A stretch of 64,000 bases of DNA. It comes from Symsagittifera roscoffensis. Taxonomy: Eukaryota; Xenacoelomorpha; Acoela; Convolutidae. The notes beneath the pieces are model-generated. The model did no database searches and was not told the DNA's origin. It saw nothing but the letters and a program-made list of their open reading frames with translations. The stretch is taken from assembly GCF_963678635.1 (NCBI RefSeq), contig NC_087062.1, positions 98,449,705-98,513,704 on the forward strand, given 5' to 3'. Position numbers and translations under genes: made by a program. This document shows positions 40,966 to 53,070 of this stretch, one piece after another (position 1 is the stretch's first letter; the number at the start of each line of letters is the position of its first letter).

Positions 40966-42858
40966 TAGATGTTTTTATGGCGCTCCTGGGTTTTAGTCTT
41001 TTTTAGCATCATGACCGGCGAACCGTTAACGAGCACTCCGCGCCGAGCGGATGCTCACATTAACGCCCTTAATAGGCCAAAACCGCCGGGGCGGAAGGGT
41101 AGTTCGGAACGCGGAAGCCTTCCGGATTACCGTGAATAGATTTTTAACCTAGTTAAGTTCACGAGCCAGGAAGGGTGGGGGAATTCGCGATCCCGTCATC
41201 TCCCGAGTGGTTCGTGACCAAAAACACTTAAAGATAGATTTAAAACCAAACAAAAAGTAGTATAGTACCAAAGAAAAACAAAAAAAATAAAAAATAACCG
41301 AAAAAACCAAAAACAGTAAAAAAGTTTTAAAAAAATCAGTAGAAATCATCACCCCAGACAAGATGTGATCCAACCCCCCGTTTGTTGTTGATAGATATAT
41401 TGTTGTTACAGGCATTTATATCAGTCAGGATTGTTACGATCAATTTTGTGGCCCGTTTGTGAGGCTTGTACTGTAGGGTTATTTGAGCATTTAAGCACGT
41501 TAATGATAAATTGCGCTCAATCCAGAAGGGTCAGCTGATTTGCGCTCAATTCGAAAGGGTCTTGGGAGAAGACCGATCCGGCAAGCAGTACAAGGAGCAA
41601 CAAGAAGGGGCTCAACGACAACAACAATCGACTGTTGGGTATCGTTAACAAGTTTTGTATCCCTTTTAGTACAAAATGTAAGATAGTAACCTGTGGGGGG
41701 CTCGACAGTGCTGCACTGTAGTGACCCTTCACCGAACTGCGAATATCCGAGTTAAGCACCTTAATTCGGATAATAAACAAACCCGGAGGGGTAAAGTATT
41801 ACTAATATTATTACTTATATAGCCTATATTATTACTCCTATATAATTTTTCAGTGAAAAACACACAAAGCAGACCGGTTTTTAAGGTCAAAATAGCGATA
41901 TTTTGATCCCCCCACAAACCGCGATTTTTGATATATCGATGTTTTTTGAAACGGAAAAAAGCGCTTAATTAGTGTTGGCACTACATCGTAATGGCACTAC
42001 TATATTAGGTAGAACCGGTTAACTTTAATTCGGAAGTGGTTGGAACTATTTTGGTACCGAAAACCGAATTTTCGCGATTTTTGATAGTACGAAACACTAT
42101 AAAATCAAAAAAAATTTTTTTAATTTTTGAGTTAGAACAGTAAAAATAGTTGTTCGGACAACATCCACTATTAAATCTACAAGTTTTAAAACCCGCTACC
42201 CGAAAGCCTTCCGGGTTGCAGAGAAATCGAACTTAACGTGTTTGATTTGGTGGATTCATCAATCCGGAGGGGTACAGGTAGCATAGTTTTTCGCAAATTT
42301 TTTCAACTAAAGCGTTTCAGATCGGGTCTTTTGCATTGAACTAGAAGAGTAAAGGCCTTCTGAGCTCGGATCAATAATTTTTAGGTCGAAAAGAACGGAA
42401 TTGTGAAAAAAGTTAGACGGAACCTATAAGAGAGAAAATTTTTGAGTTTGGAAGAAAGAATTAGATCAGAAATTAGATCAGAAATTAGCTCCGCTTTCTA
42501 GTAGGAACAAGAATCATTCGAAAAAGCAAGCGCAAAATCTTTTTGAGACTGTTTTTAGCAAATTCCTCAATTTTGAAGGGTACACCCTTCACGTTTTATA
42601 AAAAATTTTTTGGAAAGACCTTAAACCCCTACCAAAAAGTGATAGCGATTGAATTAAGTAACTTAAGACAGTTCTAGACAAAAAGGGGGGCTAAAGGCAC
42701 AAGAAGAACTTAATAGAGCCGAAATTAGGCAAGTGATAAGACTCTTCACCGTCAGTGTGAATTGTCAAATAAGAGGCTTAACTTCAATCCGGAGGGGTCT
42801 AGGAAAGGATAATATACCCTTCCCAGTTAAATTGAACAGCATAATAGCATCGCAGAAC
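40966..42858. other. 1.9-kb spacer between inverted LTRs, with LTR-like modules
   Basis: No gene is seen. Short modules related to the LTR recur: CCGGAGGGGT at about 41787, 42265 and 42789, and (A)CCCTTCACC at about 41731 and in variant form at 42741. Both are also present in the LTRs. At 41510-41570 TGCGCTCAATYC..AAGGGTC is repeated twice. A hairpin (ATCCGAGTTAA/TTAATTCGGAT) lies at about 41747-41773. The spacer may be an older relative of the LTR or a leader fragment. Confidence 0.5.
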
Positions 42859-43769
42859 TGTAACATTCGCCCGGAAGATACATAACGACGGAAAACAAAA
42901 CTAAGTCTTAAGACGACTGGCTAACGTCTAAACAGAGCTTTGCATGCTTTTCACCGTCTCTACCAAGCCAGTACTTTCGGTGGTTTCTTTCTAACATCGG
43001 GTCGACAAAAACGTTACTGTTCTCCGGCTTCGACCAGAACGCTCAAATTAACTAGATTACATGCAGAATTAGTGAGCTCATGGCTGGGTCTCAGTATCCC
43101 CAGACCACGAGGTCACTCCTAAAAACAGGGCTACTACTTATTATATTACTATTGTTTTTGTTCAGTAGAAAAAAATCATCATCTCCATCGAAGATGAATC
43201 AACCCTTTCCCCCCAACTCCTATCTTCTCATTCTTGTCAAAACGAATTTAAATATCAGTTAAATTCAAGTCAGGACATGACAGGATGCTAAAATTCAATA
43301 CAAGTTCATAAAAGTTTCCGTCCCGAGACCCTTCCGGATTCTTGAATCCTCCGAATCAAGCTTCTTAATATCCAATTCACAATAACTCGGAAGGCTGGTT
43401 CACACCCTTCACCGTTGTTAGCAACGGCCTTGCAACTATTGTAGCAGCACAATAGTTGCAACTCGGAACGTTCTCTGTTCTTCTGTACTTCGTTGTTGTT
43501 TTTCAGTCACTATTTCCGTACTGTTTTCTATCGCAGATAATGTTGTTTTGTCTATTTCTGCTATTTTAGTTAAAATAGAAATATGAGAAATATGACGTCA
43601 TAACTCGAATTTTTAAAATTTAGAATTCCAGAATCTTCCAGCCTTCACCGTTTGGCCAATCGTTCCAATAACGTCCTTATTTGTTCTAAATCGCTAATTC
43701 GGAAGGCTTGCTGCTAAAATTCCGAATTCTGCAGAAATTGCATTTTGGACATTCTGGTCGAATGTCACA
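42859..43769 (-). mobile_element. 3' LTR of giant element copy 2
   Basis: The 911-bp LTR reads TGTGACATTCGACCAG from 43769 downwards and ends CGAATGTTACA at 42859. It directly follows the element 3' UTR, with a GGGGAG purine tract two bases before its TG. The flank beyond it is AGAAC (42854-42858, + strand); the matching target-site copy would be beyond the right window edge. Confidence 0.88.
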
Positions 43770-44608
43770 TACTCCCCGGACAGTCCGGTCAATGTCCTCA
43801 TTGAATCGCGCAATATTCGTATAATCGGCACAGTGTCATCGAACAGAATTTACAAAATGCACGTAATCACTTTTATCCACGTCACATCGACTCACTGCAG
43901 AATACATATGGCATCATACTACATCGCTACAGCCTTCAAATTCTTTCACTAATCTGCACACTGAGGATTTGACTTAAGATAAAAACATCTTTTCTGACTT
44001 CCAACGTCAATGTCCTGACTATAAACTTTTTCTCTAAAATTTAAAAAGGTGTTGGTTTGCAGGACAGTCCTGCCAACCAACAAGCTAAAATTATCCTACT
44101 ATGATCTTTCCCTTCGGAAATCTTGCTTGTTCATTGTCCTGAATATTAAAACTAAGAAACTTTGTGGTTAGAAAGAACAATGTAACAATCTCCCTCTTCA
44201 AGAGATTACTCAAGTCTTCCATGTCACCACAAAGTGATCAATTTTCCTAAGTGATTAAAAACAATCATGCAGGCTGGAATATTTAAATATACTCTCTTCT
44301 CAAGCCTTTCTAAATAAATAATAAGTGTCTCTAAAGCCACTTTGCTAAAAATCAAAATGCAAATTTATAAATGCAACAAATTCTCCAATGTTCCAAATTC
44401 AACTAAATGTTTTCAGTTTTCAATTACAACTTGGTTGCTTGGTTTCTCACTTGAGTTTTTCACGCACATAAAACAATTCTGAGTTTTAATCTTTCCTTTC
44501 CATTACTTCTTTGTTTCTCGTTTTCTTTGTCGTTTAGAAGTTCTAAAACTTCTAAATTCTTCTAATTTTCTTTCTTTCTTTTTGCTTCTTGTTCTTTTCG
44601 GCCATTCA
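43770..44608 (-). promoter_or_regulatory. Element 3' UTR with polypurine-like tract and two palindromes
   Basis: The region lies between the ORF3 stop and the LTR. On the element strand GACCGGACTGTCCGGGGAGTA immediately precedes the LTR TG; GGGGAG is the probable plus-strand primer. CCGGACAGTCCGG (43776-43788) is a perfect odd palindrome. A second, 31-base palindrome at 44051-44081 has arms of 15 with one mismatch and the same GGACAGTCC centre. Confidence 0.65.
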
Positions 44609-47600
44609 TCAATGTTCCATCTCATCCTCCTGCGATACTGACTCCGTACTTTCAGTCTCTGTGTCTTGTAACACATCATTGGCTATTCTGACGCTGTTGG
44701 AAGCAGTCCTCCAACACTTCTGCTCTTCTACTCTTTGTTTACAACAAGGTAGGGGATCCACGTTAGATTCTCTATTCCTGCAGAAGCTGTTGTGGAGACA
44801 CAACGTCACATTTCTCTCCAAATCTTCCTTCAACATCTCCTCCTTTTCTTTTCCACTCCGTTCACTTGTCCTGGAGATTCTTTTCACTGCGGTGGTCACT
44901 GCATTCCGGTGAGTCACGAAGGCTCGCTTGAAGGCTCCCGCTCCAATGTCCAGCTGATATCCACTGTATACTCTGCCGTGCTTCGACATATGCTTTTTAG
45001 CATACTCGTACAACCATGCAGTCATTTCAGCTCTGAACCATGGCATCAATCGTCTCCTTGCCCATATCCTCTTCACTTCCATCGGAATGTTCAGAATCTT
45101 GCACATTGTTTCAAAGAGATCTAAATCTTTTAGACAATCTAACTTCTGCAATTGTTCTCTCGTTGGCACTTCCTGTCTGTTGTTTTCTCTTACATGAGCC
45201 TCCAGCCATCGTATCGCCATCATAACTCCCACTATCACTACTGTTATGGGCTGTGATGAGTCTGATAAACCCATGGAGAGCAGCTCTCCAGAGTCCCAGA
45301 TCAACATCAGATTACTACGCTTGGGATACCACCAAGTCTGTAACAAGCAGTGGCAAGGAAACTCATCATGCGTTAACATGATGCTCCTCCAATTACGTTT
45401 TCCCGAAGCTTCCAGTAGTGGTTCCACTTCCATCATTACTCGGTGGATTTCATCATTTTCATCTACTGTATTGTAATCCGTGACAGTTGATCCTCTCTGC
45501 CTTTGTCTTTCAAAATCACTGAAGTTCCCACTCACATATTCCATGAACTTCTTTCCCAGTATTGACTCCAATTCCTCTTTGGTTCTTTCTGGAACTGCTG
45601 AGAACATTTTGCATAACAACTCGTATGACTTCTCAGACATTCTTGTTAGTCTCACACATTTTGGTACTGAGAAGGCTTGATCCACGATCGTTCTCGTACT
45701 CTTCACATCCACAGCTACGAAATGTACAGGGTATCTACTCTTGCACATTGGAGCCAATGTTGAACCAACCAAATATCGGGCTCCTGATGGTCTACAATAA
45801 GTCTCACTGTGTCTGATGTTCATTTCCGTCTCAATCGCTTCCCTCCACTTTCCTATGTATTTTTGCTCAGTCTGCAGTACTCCTGGGAATACTTCTACAC
45901 TGACGGCTGTGACCATCTCATGTTTCTGCTCTAGATTCAATAGTGACTCTAAAGAACCAAACATGCTGTAGAATCCTAGTGCAGTCACTAGATTAACGTC
46001 AGTTCCTCCATGACAATCTGCTATCAGTTCTGTTTCCGTCTTTGTCTTCATCACTATGTTTCCAAACAATACCGTCAATTGCTTGTGTTGCTTCTCCAGG
46101 GTTTTCACACAGTCCAAACCTCCACAAACGTGACCCTCCAGTCCACAGACTTCTGCCAGACAGCTACCAGGTTTAACCCAGTCTTCTGGTCCCCAGCCAG
46201 GCAACTCTACTTTATCTTCGCCGTTGCTCCTAGAGGCCGTTATCATCACAATGTATATGATGTTAAGGTCACGCAGGTTACAGTCTGCATTCAATTCTCT
46301 CTGCACGTCCTGTGTCGCTCTCAGTATTGAACCAGCGTTGGGACTAGGACACCATGATGGCCTCATCAATTCCCACACCACCATTAGGCTCGTCCTCAGC
46401 AATTCATCCGAGAATCCCAACCCAAACTCCACTCTCATGTCGGATTTTGGTACGGAAGGTGCTGTCACCTTTTCTTCCAAGATCAATCCCAATTTATTCT
46501 GAGAATTACTAGCATTCTTTATCGTCACGATTCTCGACATCCAGAATCTTAGCAACACTGCTTGCTCGTAATCGAAGAAGCAATCGCGTATGTCTTCACT
46601 CAGGAACGGGTTATACGCCATCCCTATTACTCCGGACACGTAGCTGTACAACTTCTTCTTAATCGGTCCACAGTATTCACTGGACTTCGGCAATGCTCCC
46701 ATGGATTCTTTAGTGAGTCTCAACTCTTTGTTCGAGAATCTTCTTATTTCGTCTATTTTTCTCATGGGCTCTTCGGGTTCTTTCATGTTCACTCTCATCG
46801 GTTTGCTCTGCTGCATGTCCAGCAGTGCTAGCAGGAGTAAGGCTTTCTCTCGCGCATCGCCCTCCCTCAGCATCCTGACACAGGTATTCAATGCTGGTAC
46901 CGAGATTTGTTCTACCATGAATCGAATAAAACAGAGAGCGTCTCTCCGTTTTGCAAACGCTATTGCTGCTCCCTCTTGAGTCATTAGATCCCTCAGGTTC
47001 GTCACAAGGCAAACTTTCTCTCCCTTTGATCTCTTCCTTTCTTCCGAATCGTACTCTTCACGAGTCAGTCCCATCAGACACCATGCAAATCTCAATTGCA
47101 ACTCTGTCCTCACATAAGGTACCGCTATGAGAGCATGTATTTTTGGTGCAGTCCTCATTTCTTCTTCAAAGTATTTTGATACTACCGCTTTCCAGGGAAG
47201 GCTCACCAACTGCTCTATCGTCTCTGCTTGTATCTCAGACGACGCTAAGGTCCCGTACGCCTTTTGTTTGAGGGTGGTGCCTTGCAACATCGTTTCTAGA
47301 TAACCCTCCATGGCACCCTTATCCTCTAAAGCCATCAAATACCCTCTAGCCGAGTTTCGGTATTCTAGCATCTCCATGTATCCGCCGGCGGGTTCTTCTA
47401 TTGACACAGTCTCCGACACTGTTAGTCGGTTGTATTCTACTGGGACTAGTTGTCCTGCGACACTTCCCTTTCCGTGATTCATGGGAGATGGCTTAAAGTC
47501 CTTCATCGTACTCTCCCCACATTGGCTGAGTATCTCCATTTCTAAGGTTGCTCCAGTCAGAGAGCGGTCACTCCTTCTGGATTTATAGCCTGTTGACTTC

Positions 47601-48355
47601 ATCCCTGCCATGAGAATGGGTGGCACCATCGCTATATCAGTCAGCATTTTGTCCATGCCGGTCGCCTGATAGTCACCTTGTCCCAAATCCATGATCTCTT
47701 CGACTCGCTTCCTCTTCGCTGAACTTCCCACTTTCACTGATATCTCTGAATCCACCTTCGTTTTTCCCACTCTCCTCGGCATCACTTTGCTGCCCAATTT
47801 CATCTTCATCTCGTTAAGCTTGTCAATCACCAATTTGGATCGCATCGTTCCTCTTCTGGTCCTTGACAGATACACCACTTCTCCTTTGTCATCCTGCGGC
47901 GTCATTTTGATGGGAGAGTTTGCCTCACTTTCGTCAGTGGCTGAGTCATTCAGTAACTCACTCAATCTCCCTTCACATTCATCCAGTTTATCGAGGACTT
48001 CTCGCATTAACGGTCGGTTGAGACCTGTTTTGAGGATGGACTGGGTCCCATAGCTCTGAACTACTGTCCAGACTTCTTCCATGAACGCAACTCGGTCCAA
48101 CTTGCATCCCGTCTTACTCTCGTGGTCTCGGTGATGTACTTCCCATTCATCTTCGGGCAACGTTCCCAAGAAAGGTACTCTAGCTGAGCCCTCTATTCTT
48201 CTTCTCCTAGGTGATTCCATGAGGATTCTTTGTTCGTTATTTCCTGAATTGCCAGGAGAGCAGCTCTCCGGCAAATTCCGTCTCATTTCTGTAAAGGCTA
48301 ACGGAGGCTCCAGTGTCGAGATGCCCTCATCTGCTGGCTCAGTTGTTTCCAACAT
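44609..48355 (-). CDS. End of ORF2 fused in frame to complete ORF3, copy 2
   Basis: This 1248-aa open frame begins in the acidic C-terminal part of ORF2 (after a 13-bp deletion frameshift) and reads straight through the place where copy 1 has TAA (here CAA, Gln) into ORF3. It gives the full ORF3 C-terminus missing from copy 1. The tail is rich in Cys, Lys and Arg, and ends ESTESVSQEDEMEH. One hydrophobic stretch (ITVVIVGVMMAI) could be a membrane segment but is short and lacks a signal peptide upstream. I recognise no family. The ATG at 48355 is only the first in frame; the natural start is at 53551. Confidence 0.8.
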   Translation of the reverse strand: MLETTEPADEGISTLEPPLAFTEMRRNLPESCSPGNSGNNEQRILMESPRRRRIEGSARVPFLGTLPEDEWEVHHRDHESKTGCKLDRVAFMEEVWTVVQSYGTQSILKTGLNRPLMREVLDKLDECEGRLSELLNDSATDESEANSPIKMTPQDDKGEVVYLSRTRRGTMRSKLVIDKLNEMKMKLGSKVMPRRVGKTKVDSEISVKVGSSAKRKRVEEIMDLGQGDYQATGMDKMLTDIAMVPPILMAGMKSTGYKSRRSDRSLTGATLEMEILSQCGESTMKDFKPSPMNHGKGSVAGQLVPVEYNRLTVSETVSIEEPAGGYMEMLEYRNSARGYLMALEDKGAMEGYLETMLQGTTLKQKAYGTLASSEIQAETIEQLVSLPWKAVVSKYFEEEMRTAPKIHALIAVPYVRTELQLRFAWCLMGLTREEYDSEERKRSKGEKVCLVTNLRDLMTQEGAAIAFAKRRDALCFIRFMVEQISVPALNTCVRMLREGDAREKALLLLALLDMQQSKPMRVNMKEPEEPMRKIDEIRRFSNKELRLTKESMGALPKSSEYCGPIKKKLYSYVSGVIGMAYNPFLSEDIRDCFFDYEQAVLLRFWMSRIVTIKNASNSQNKLGLILEEKVTAPSVPKSDMRVEFGLGFSDELLRTSLMVVWELMRPSWCPSPNAGSILRATQDVQRELNADCNLRDLNIIYIVMITASRSNGEDKVELPGWGPEDWVKPGSCLAEVCGLEGHVCGGLDCVKTLEKQHKQLTVLFGNIVMKTKTETELIADCHGGTDVNLVTALGFYSMFGSLESLLNLEQKHEMVTAVSVEVFPGVLQTEQKYIGKWREAIETEMNIRHSETYCRPSGARYLVGSTLAPMCKSRYPVHFVAVDVKSTRTIVDQAFSVPKCVRLTRMSEKSYELLCKMFSAVPERTKEELESILGKKFMEYVSGNFSDFERQRQRGSTVTDYNTVDENDEIHRVMMEVEPLLEASGKRNWRSIMLTHDEFPCHCLLQTWWYPKRSNLMLIWDSGELLSMGLSDSSQPITVVIVGVMMAIRWLEAHVRENNRQEVPTREQLQKLDCLKDLDLFETMCKILNIPMEVKRIWARRRLMPWFRAEMTAWLYEYAKKHMSKHGRVYSGYQLDIGAGAFKRAFVTHRNAVTTAVKRISRTSERSGKEKEEMLKEDLERNVTLCLHNSFCRNRESNVDPLPCCKQRVEEQKCWRTASNSVRIANDVLQDTETESTESVSQEDEMEH

Positions 48356-51300
48356 ATCCGCATTGATCTCAAGATCACTAAAGATATTGAAGTCCAGGCT
48401 GGACGTTCCTCCTGTCGATGCCCTATCGTCTTCCCCTGTTGCATGGGCTCTTCCGTTTGACGGCTTCCTCCTTGCTCGTCTTCTTCTGACTTATCTTTTT
48501 TCGAGCTCGATGGTCCATTTTCATCGTTGTCCTTGTCGGCTTCCTCTGGGAATTTAGGTATGAGCAATGTACCTGCCGATCTATCTTCCTCCTGTCCGTG
48601 GACCACTTTGAATTCTTCGCAGCCGAAGGGTGCTAAGAATGTTCTCGTCTGTAGCGTTCCCAATGTCTTCATTTCCGATTTTACGCTCGTCAGGATCAAC
48701 GAGGTTTCAGGTAGCTCGGTCCTGCCTCTCATCCTCATAGGCGCTGAACCTAGTGCCGCCCATTCTTCATCAAACCTTCCAGGCTTGGGAGTCGCGGCAT
48801 TGCTTATTCGCCTTCTAGTCGCCTGATCCGTATAGGCAAATCGTGTGTATTGCAACACAGCAGCATTTCTTCCCACAAAATATGTGTCCATTGTCGTTTC
48901 GAAATTCCCTATCCTTCTTTCATTGGTCTCAAACGCTCTCAATCTAGGTGTTTGTACTACGGAGACTGCTCCGAGCAACATCCTTCTTATCCGAGGAAAC
49001 TCCGGAATTGTTTCCGGCAGCTTTTCGTAATCGCCCCAGTCTTTCGTTCCTTCTCTCACTTTGTGATACGCTGCGGTGAAGCGAGGTACCCTGGTCAATT
49101 CACCATTTGTCTTGTCATAGGGCCTTAAATTCCATAGTTTTGGAAACACTTCGACGTGTCCTCTCTCTACTTCTCCCATGCGATCACGAAAATGATCGTC
49201 GAAATTGACGATCGTCATCTCTGGTTCTGATATTTTTGCAAATAGCAGATCTTCGCTCATGAGTTCCCGCAACGTGCGCTGCTCACACCAATTCAGTGTA
49301 CTACCGTCCACTGCTGATATGAGGTTCAGGTGCAGCACCGACCTCCTGTACGCTTCCACTTTGACGTCTGGGAACGCAAACGTGACTGCTGGTCCATAGA
49401 TCACTGTCACGAACTCCGTGACTCCTCTGATCAATGCCAAGGGATCGGTTCTCATGGCCAAGCTTAGGTCAGTTAACAGTGGCATGCCTCCCACATGTCG
49501 TCTGACATCTTCCTCCTTCGCAATCGTTTCGTCTTCTCCCGTTCCAAAGCGATTTTGATGTAGGAGATACTGGATAAGAGTGTGTCTCAAGTCTCTTATC
49601 TTGTTCCACGAGTCCGTGGACTTTTTCATGTCTAAGTTCCTTACTCTCTCCCTCATCTGCTCTGGGAAACGTGTCAATTTCATTATTCCTCCCAAGTTTC
49701 CGTGAGTAATCGCAATCAGAGTCAAGAGTCCGTCTAGTCGCAGGTTCTGGATTCCATCGGTGAGCAATATCGCCGGTCCTTTCACAAAACTCTCTGCTCC
49801 AAACGTCACGAACAAGGCTATCAGTTCCACTATCGACACTTCCACTACTACTTGAAGGAATTCCTTGATCAGGTAATGCGATACTTTCGGGTAGACTTTT
49901 GACAAGAAGGACGCGGTCCATCCGGCTCCTAACCCTTCCAACATGCTGTCTGCTCGTTCAAAGCCTTCCTGTCCCTTCACCTCCTGGGTCCAGAAGGTCT
50001 CCAGGGTAACCTGACACATTCTGTTCACGAATTCGGCGGTCTTCTCTTCAGCATTTTCCGCCAGATTCACCTCCTTCAACAAATAGGCATGGATCTTCTT
50101 GATCATCACAGGGCCTTGCTCAAAAGCATCTGCACCCAATGCCGCTACTCGAGGGTTCAGGTGTAGCCACTGGTTGGCTTCCGGCTTGGTCCTCAGGACC
50201 ATTGCCTCCAGTTGAGCTCTTGTCTCCAATGAATTCTTTCTCTTCGCGTTCTCCCCTTCTCTTTCCATAGCTCGGAACCATAAGTCGTTCGACATCGATA
50301 TGATTACCCGATGATCATCATCTATTCCCGGCTTCATTTTGAGCTGTCTGCTGAAATTGGACAGTTCCAATCCCAGCACTTCATCCAACACCAACATGTG
50401 TAGCGCATGGTCCTTGAATCCTCTCATCGCGTTTGAGATATCTGACCACACCGCAGGTAGCTCGGCCCTGAGTGGCCTCAGGTTCTCCATCTCTATCACG
50501 CGATTCGGGGCTGGTATGATCACATCATATCTTTTTTCCGCCAGCAAGGTCACAATCGCATACACAAATTTCAGTCCGTCTGGGAGGTGCGCGTACCCCG
50601 GAGACAGCGCGAACACTATCTTCGGTGTGATTTTATTGAATGCTCCTTCTTTCGTGGCATCCACCACCTCGCCCATTGACTCAAGGATGTCCTTTATCGC
50701 CGGCCATACTACATTCTCTGCCGTTGTCGGGTCTCTGAGTCTGCTCAGAAAACCTCTGCTGTGCAGATGGTCCTTGATGCCAGCAAACACGATAGTGATG
50801 GGGTTCATCTCTGCTTGTCTTTGTACCCCTATTGCCATGGATACTGCTTGCAGCAAATCCAGGTCGACTGCTGCCAACATTATGACGTCTGGCCAGAACA
50901 GAGATTTTGAAGTGTGCACGAACTCTGAATTCGCCACAATCATTATCTTCGCTTTCCTTATTTCTGCCTTGTCATAGGCGGCAAAGATGGTTTCGTCTTT
51001 CTTTATTGCTTTCAGTCCGCCATACCTTTGGACATCACCCTCTTGATTTACGAGTTTTGGGTATATTCTCTCTTTTACATGACCAGGAGGTGTCGTTACC
51101 TGCCTGAACATCTTCACATGTTGTCCAATAGGCGCTCTCGCTGTTAGGAATCTTCCTGGTCTTTCCTCTCGATTTCCCTCACCGTGATTCAATCTCACGT
51201 CTTGCAATGGTCTAGCATTCACCGGTCCCATTGTGTTGTTAGGGGGCAGTCCCTCTAAGTCAGCAAATCTTAAAGCCGTTGTGGAACTGAAGTTTATATT

Positions 51301-53070
51301 GGCGGCTATCAGCCAGTCTACGCCGGTTATCGAGTACAGCCTGCTGACGGACAGTCTCGCTCCATTCAGCATCCTCCTCGCGTCTTCAATGAAGCTTACC
51401 TTCTGGAGATCCAGTTTCATCAACGCTTCCTTGTACATATGCCAGGGAGTGGGTATGGGTCTCGACCACATCAAGGAGCTCCTGCTCGGTCTCTCCTCTC
51501 TACTGCTACTCTGGTCTCTTTGAGATGTCGTCTCCGATCTTGTATCTGATCTAGACGTGCTGGCCGTCTCCTCGATCGGGTTAACAGTTCCTAATCTTCT
51601 TCGAGGATGAATGGTCCTCCTCATCGGTGCCTCTCCCAATCGGTCTCGCACTTCTGTCCTTTGACCCGGTTCGCTGGAACTCTGCTGTCTGTAGGTTGTG
51701 GATGCTGGTACCGTCCCCAGGCGTGTTTCCAGGCTAGGAGGCACAAAGGTTGTAATCACTGCCTCATTCGTTGTTTCTTCTTCCCTCAATACCCCTGTGG
51801 CAAAGAGTTCCGCTTCTAGCTCGTCTAAGCGCTCTTGGAAGACTCGATTCAGCCAAGCCTGTCCTTCGATACTGTCGAAGTGAATGCCATCCGTGGTCAG
51901 TCTAGCCTGATCCATAGCTCTCAACTCATGCTCGATATCCATGAGGATCATTCTTCCAGCATTCCGACTTGCGAGATTCCTCAAGATATTGTTCCACCTG
52001 ACGACACCTTCATTGTGCCTCCTTCCTGCAGCTGTCAGGCTCCTCGCGCTCATTGGCACAGTGCAAACGGTCAGTACCGCGCAACTGAACTTCTGCCAAA
52101 TGGTAGTAAATAAACACACCATCATTGATTCCCATAGCGCTTCCTGTTCATCCGAAGCTCTGGAGACGTCGTTCGTCCCCACCATGATCATAACATCGGG
52201 AATCCTCCCTGGATCCATCAGCTCTATCATTCGGTATAATTGGGCTATGGTCGCGCCTCCAAAGGCCATCACCGTGGTTACCCACGAGGTCCTCAAGTTC
52301 GACAGAACTCTGACCAAGCTGTCTCCCAATATCAGGTGTGATGTCCCCAATGGTGGTTGTTGCAGGTTTGTTGCCGGGTTCCAAGTTGCTCGATTGAAGC
52401 AAGCTCTCGGATCTGTATCTGGAACTCTCGTGAAGTTGTATCTCAATTGATTGTTCTTCTGCACATCTTTTACGCGAGATACTTTCTTCGCCGGCATCTT
52501 CTGTACTCTTCTCTCTAGGGTCTTCGAGTCTCCCATGAGTGGTGTCACGTCATTCATCCCTGGTCTGATCACAGTTTGGGAGAGTTGTACTCTGCCCGCA
52601 TCGTCGATCGTTCCATAGGGTGCAGTCACCCCGGAACCTCTTGTGCCCTTACTGGCGACTAGTCGTCCAGCTGTCTCTATCAGCCTCTGCATCGTTTGCT
52701 CTACGACTGGATCACCCAAAGTGTCACTAGGATCCGGTATTGTTACTCGACCTGTTGTTGACGGGAGTCGTGTTTCCGTCGTCTGACTCATTTCTCGAGG
52801 CGTCAGCAGCTCCACCGGGGATCGTCCACGAGGATCTCTCCTTGCAGGTATCGTCTTTTCCGTTGCAGTTTCTAATGCCATCTGCTCCGACCGTTGTTTA
52901 TAGTTCTGCCTTAAGCGCTCCAGCTCTTGACCCTGCTTCTTGTTGCAGTCCTCGAACAACCTTTTCCACATGTCCCGGTCTTCCTCCGTCGCCAACATGG
53001 TCTTCGTCATCTCGTCCAACTCTCTCTTCGTCCTCGCTAGTTCATGCTTCATCCCATCCAGATCTTGCAT
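48298..53070 (-). pseudogene. ORF2 middle segment with both SGNH-like domains, copy 2
   Basis: This 1590-aa frame is homologous to residues of about 162-1700 of copy 1 ORF2. The first SGNH domain keeps GDS, GTND and DGIH; the second keeps ANSEF, AGI(K)D and DDDH. The second domain's block-III Asn is changed here: AGIKD against AGIND in copy 1. The frame is left by a 1-bp insertion in an A-run at about 53090 at the 5' side and by a 13-bp deletion at about 48430 at the 3' side. The ATG at 53070 is an internal Met. Confidence 0.82.

Noticed and set aside
40976-40995. TGGCGCTCCTGGG, 12 bases after the + LTR, as a primer-binding site
   Set aside because: It is offset from the LTR end, I could not match it to a specific tRNA 3' end with confidence, and the following sequence does not resemble the element leader.
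41040-41150. GC-rich block in the LTR spacer as an rRNA fragment or promoter
   Set aside because: No conserved rRNA segment is recognisable; it shares only short modules with the LTR.
44609-48355. ORF3 as a retroviral envelope
   Set aside because: No signal peptide, no cleavage site and no convincing anchor helix; only one short hydrophobic stretch, so I do not call env.
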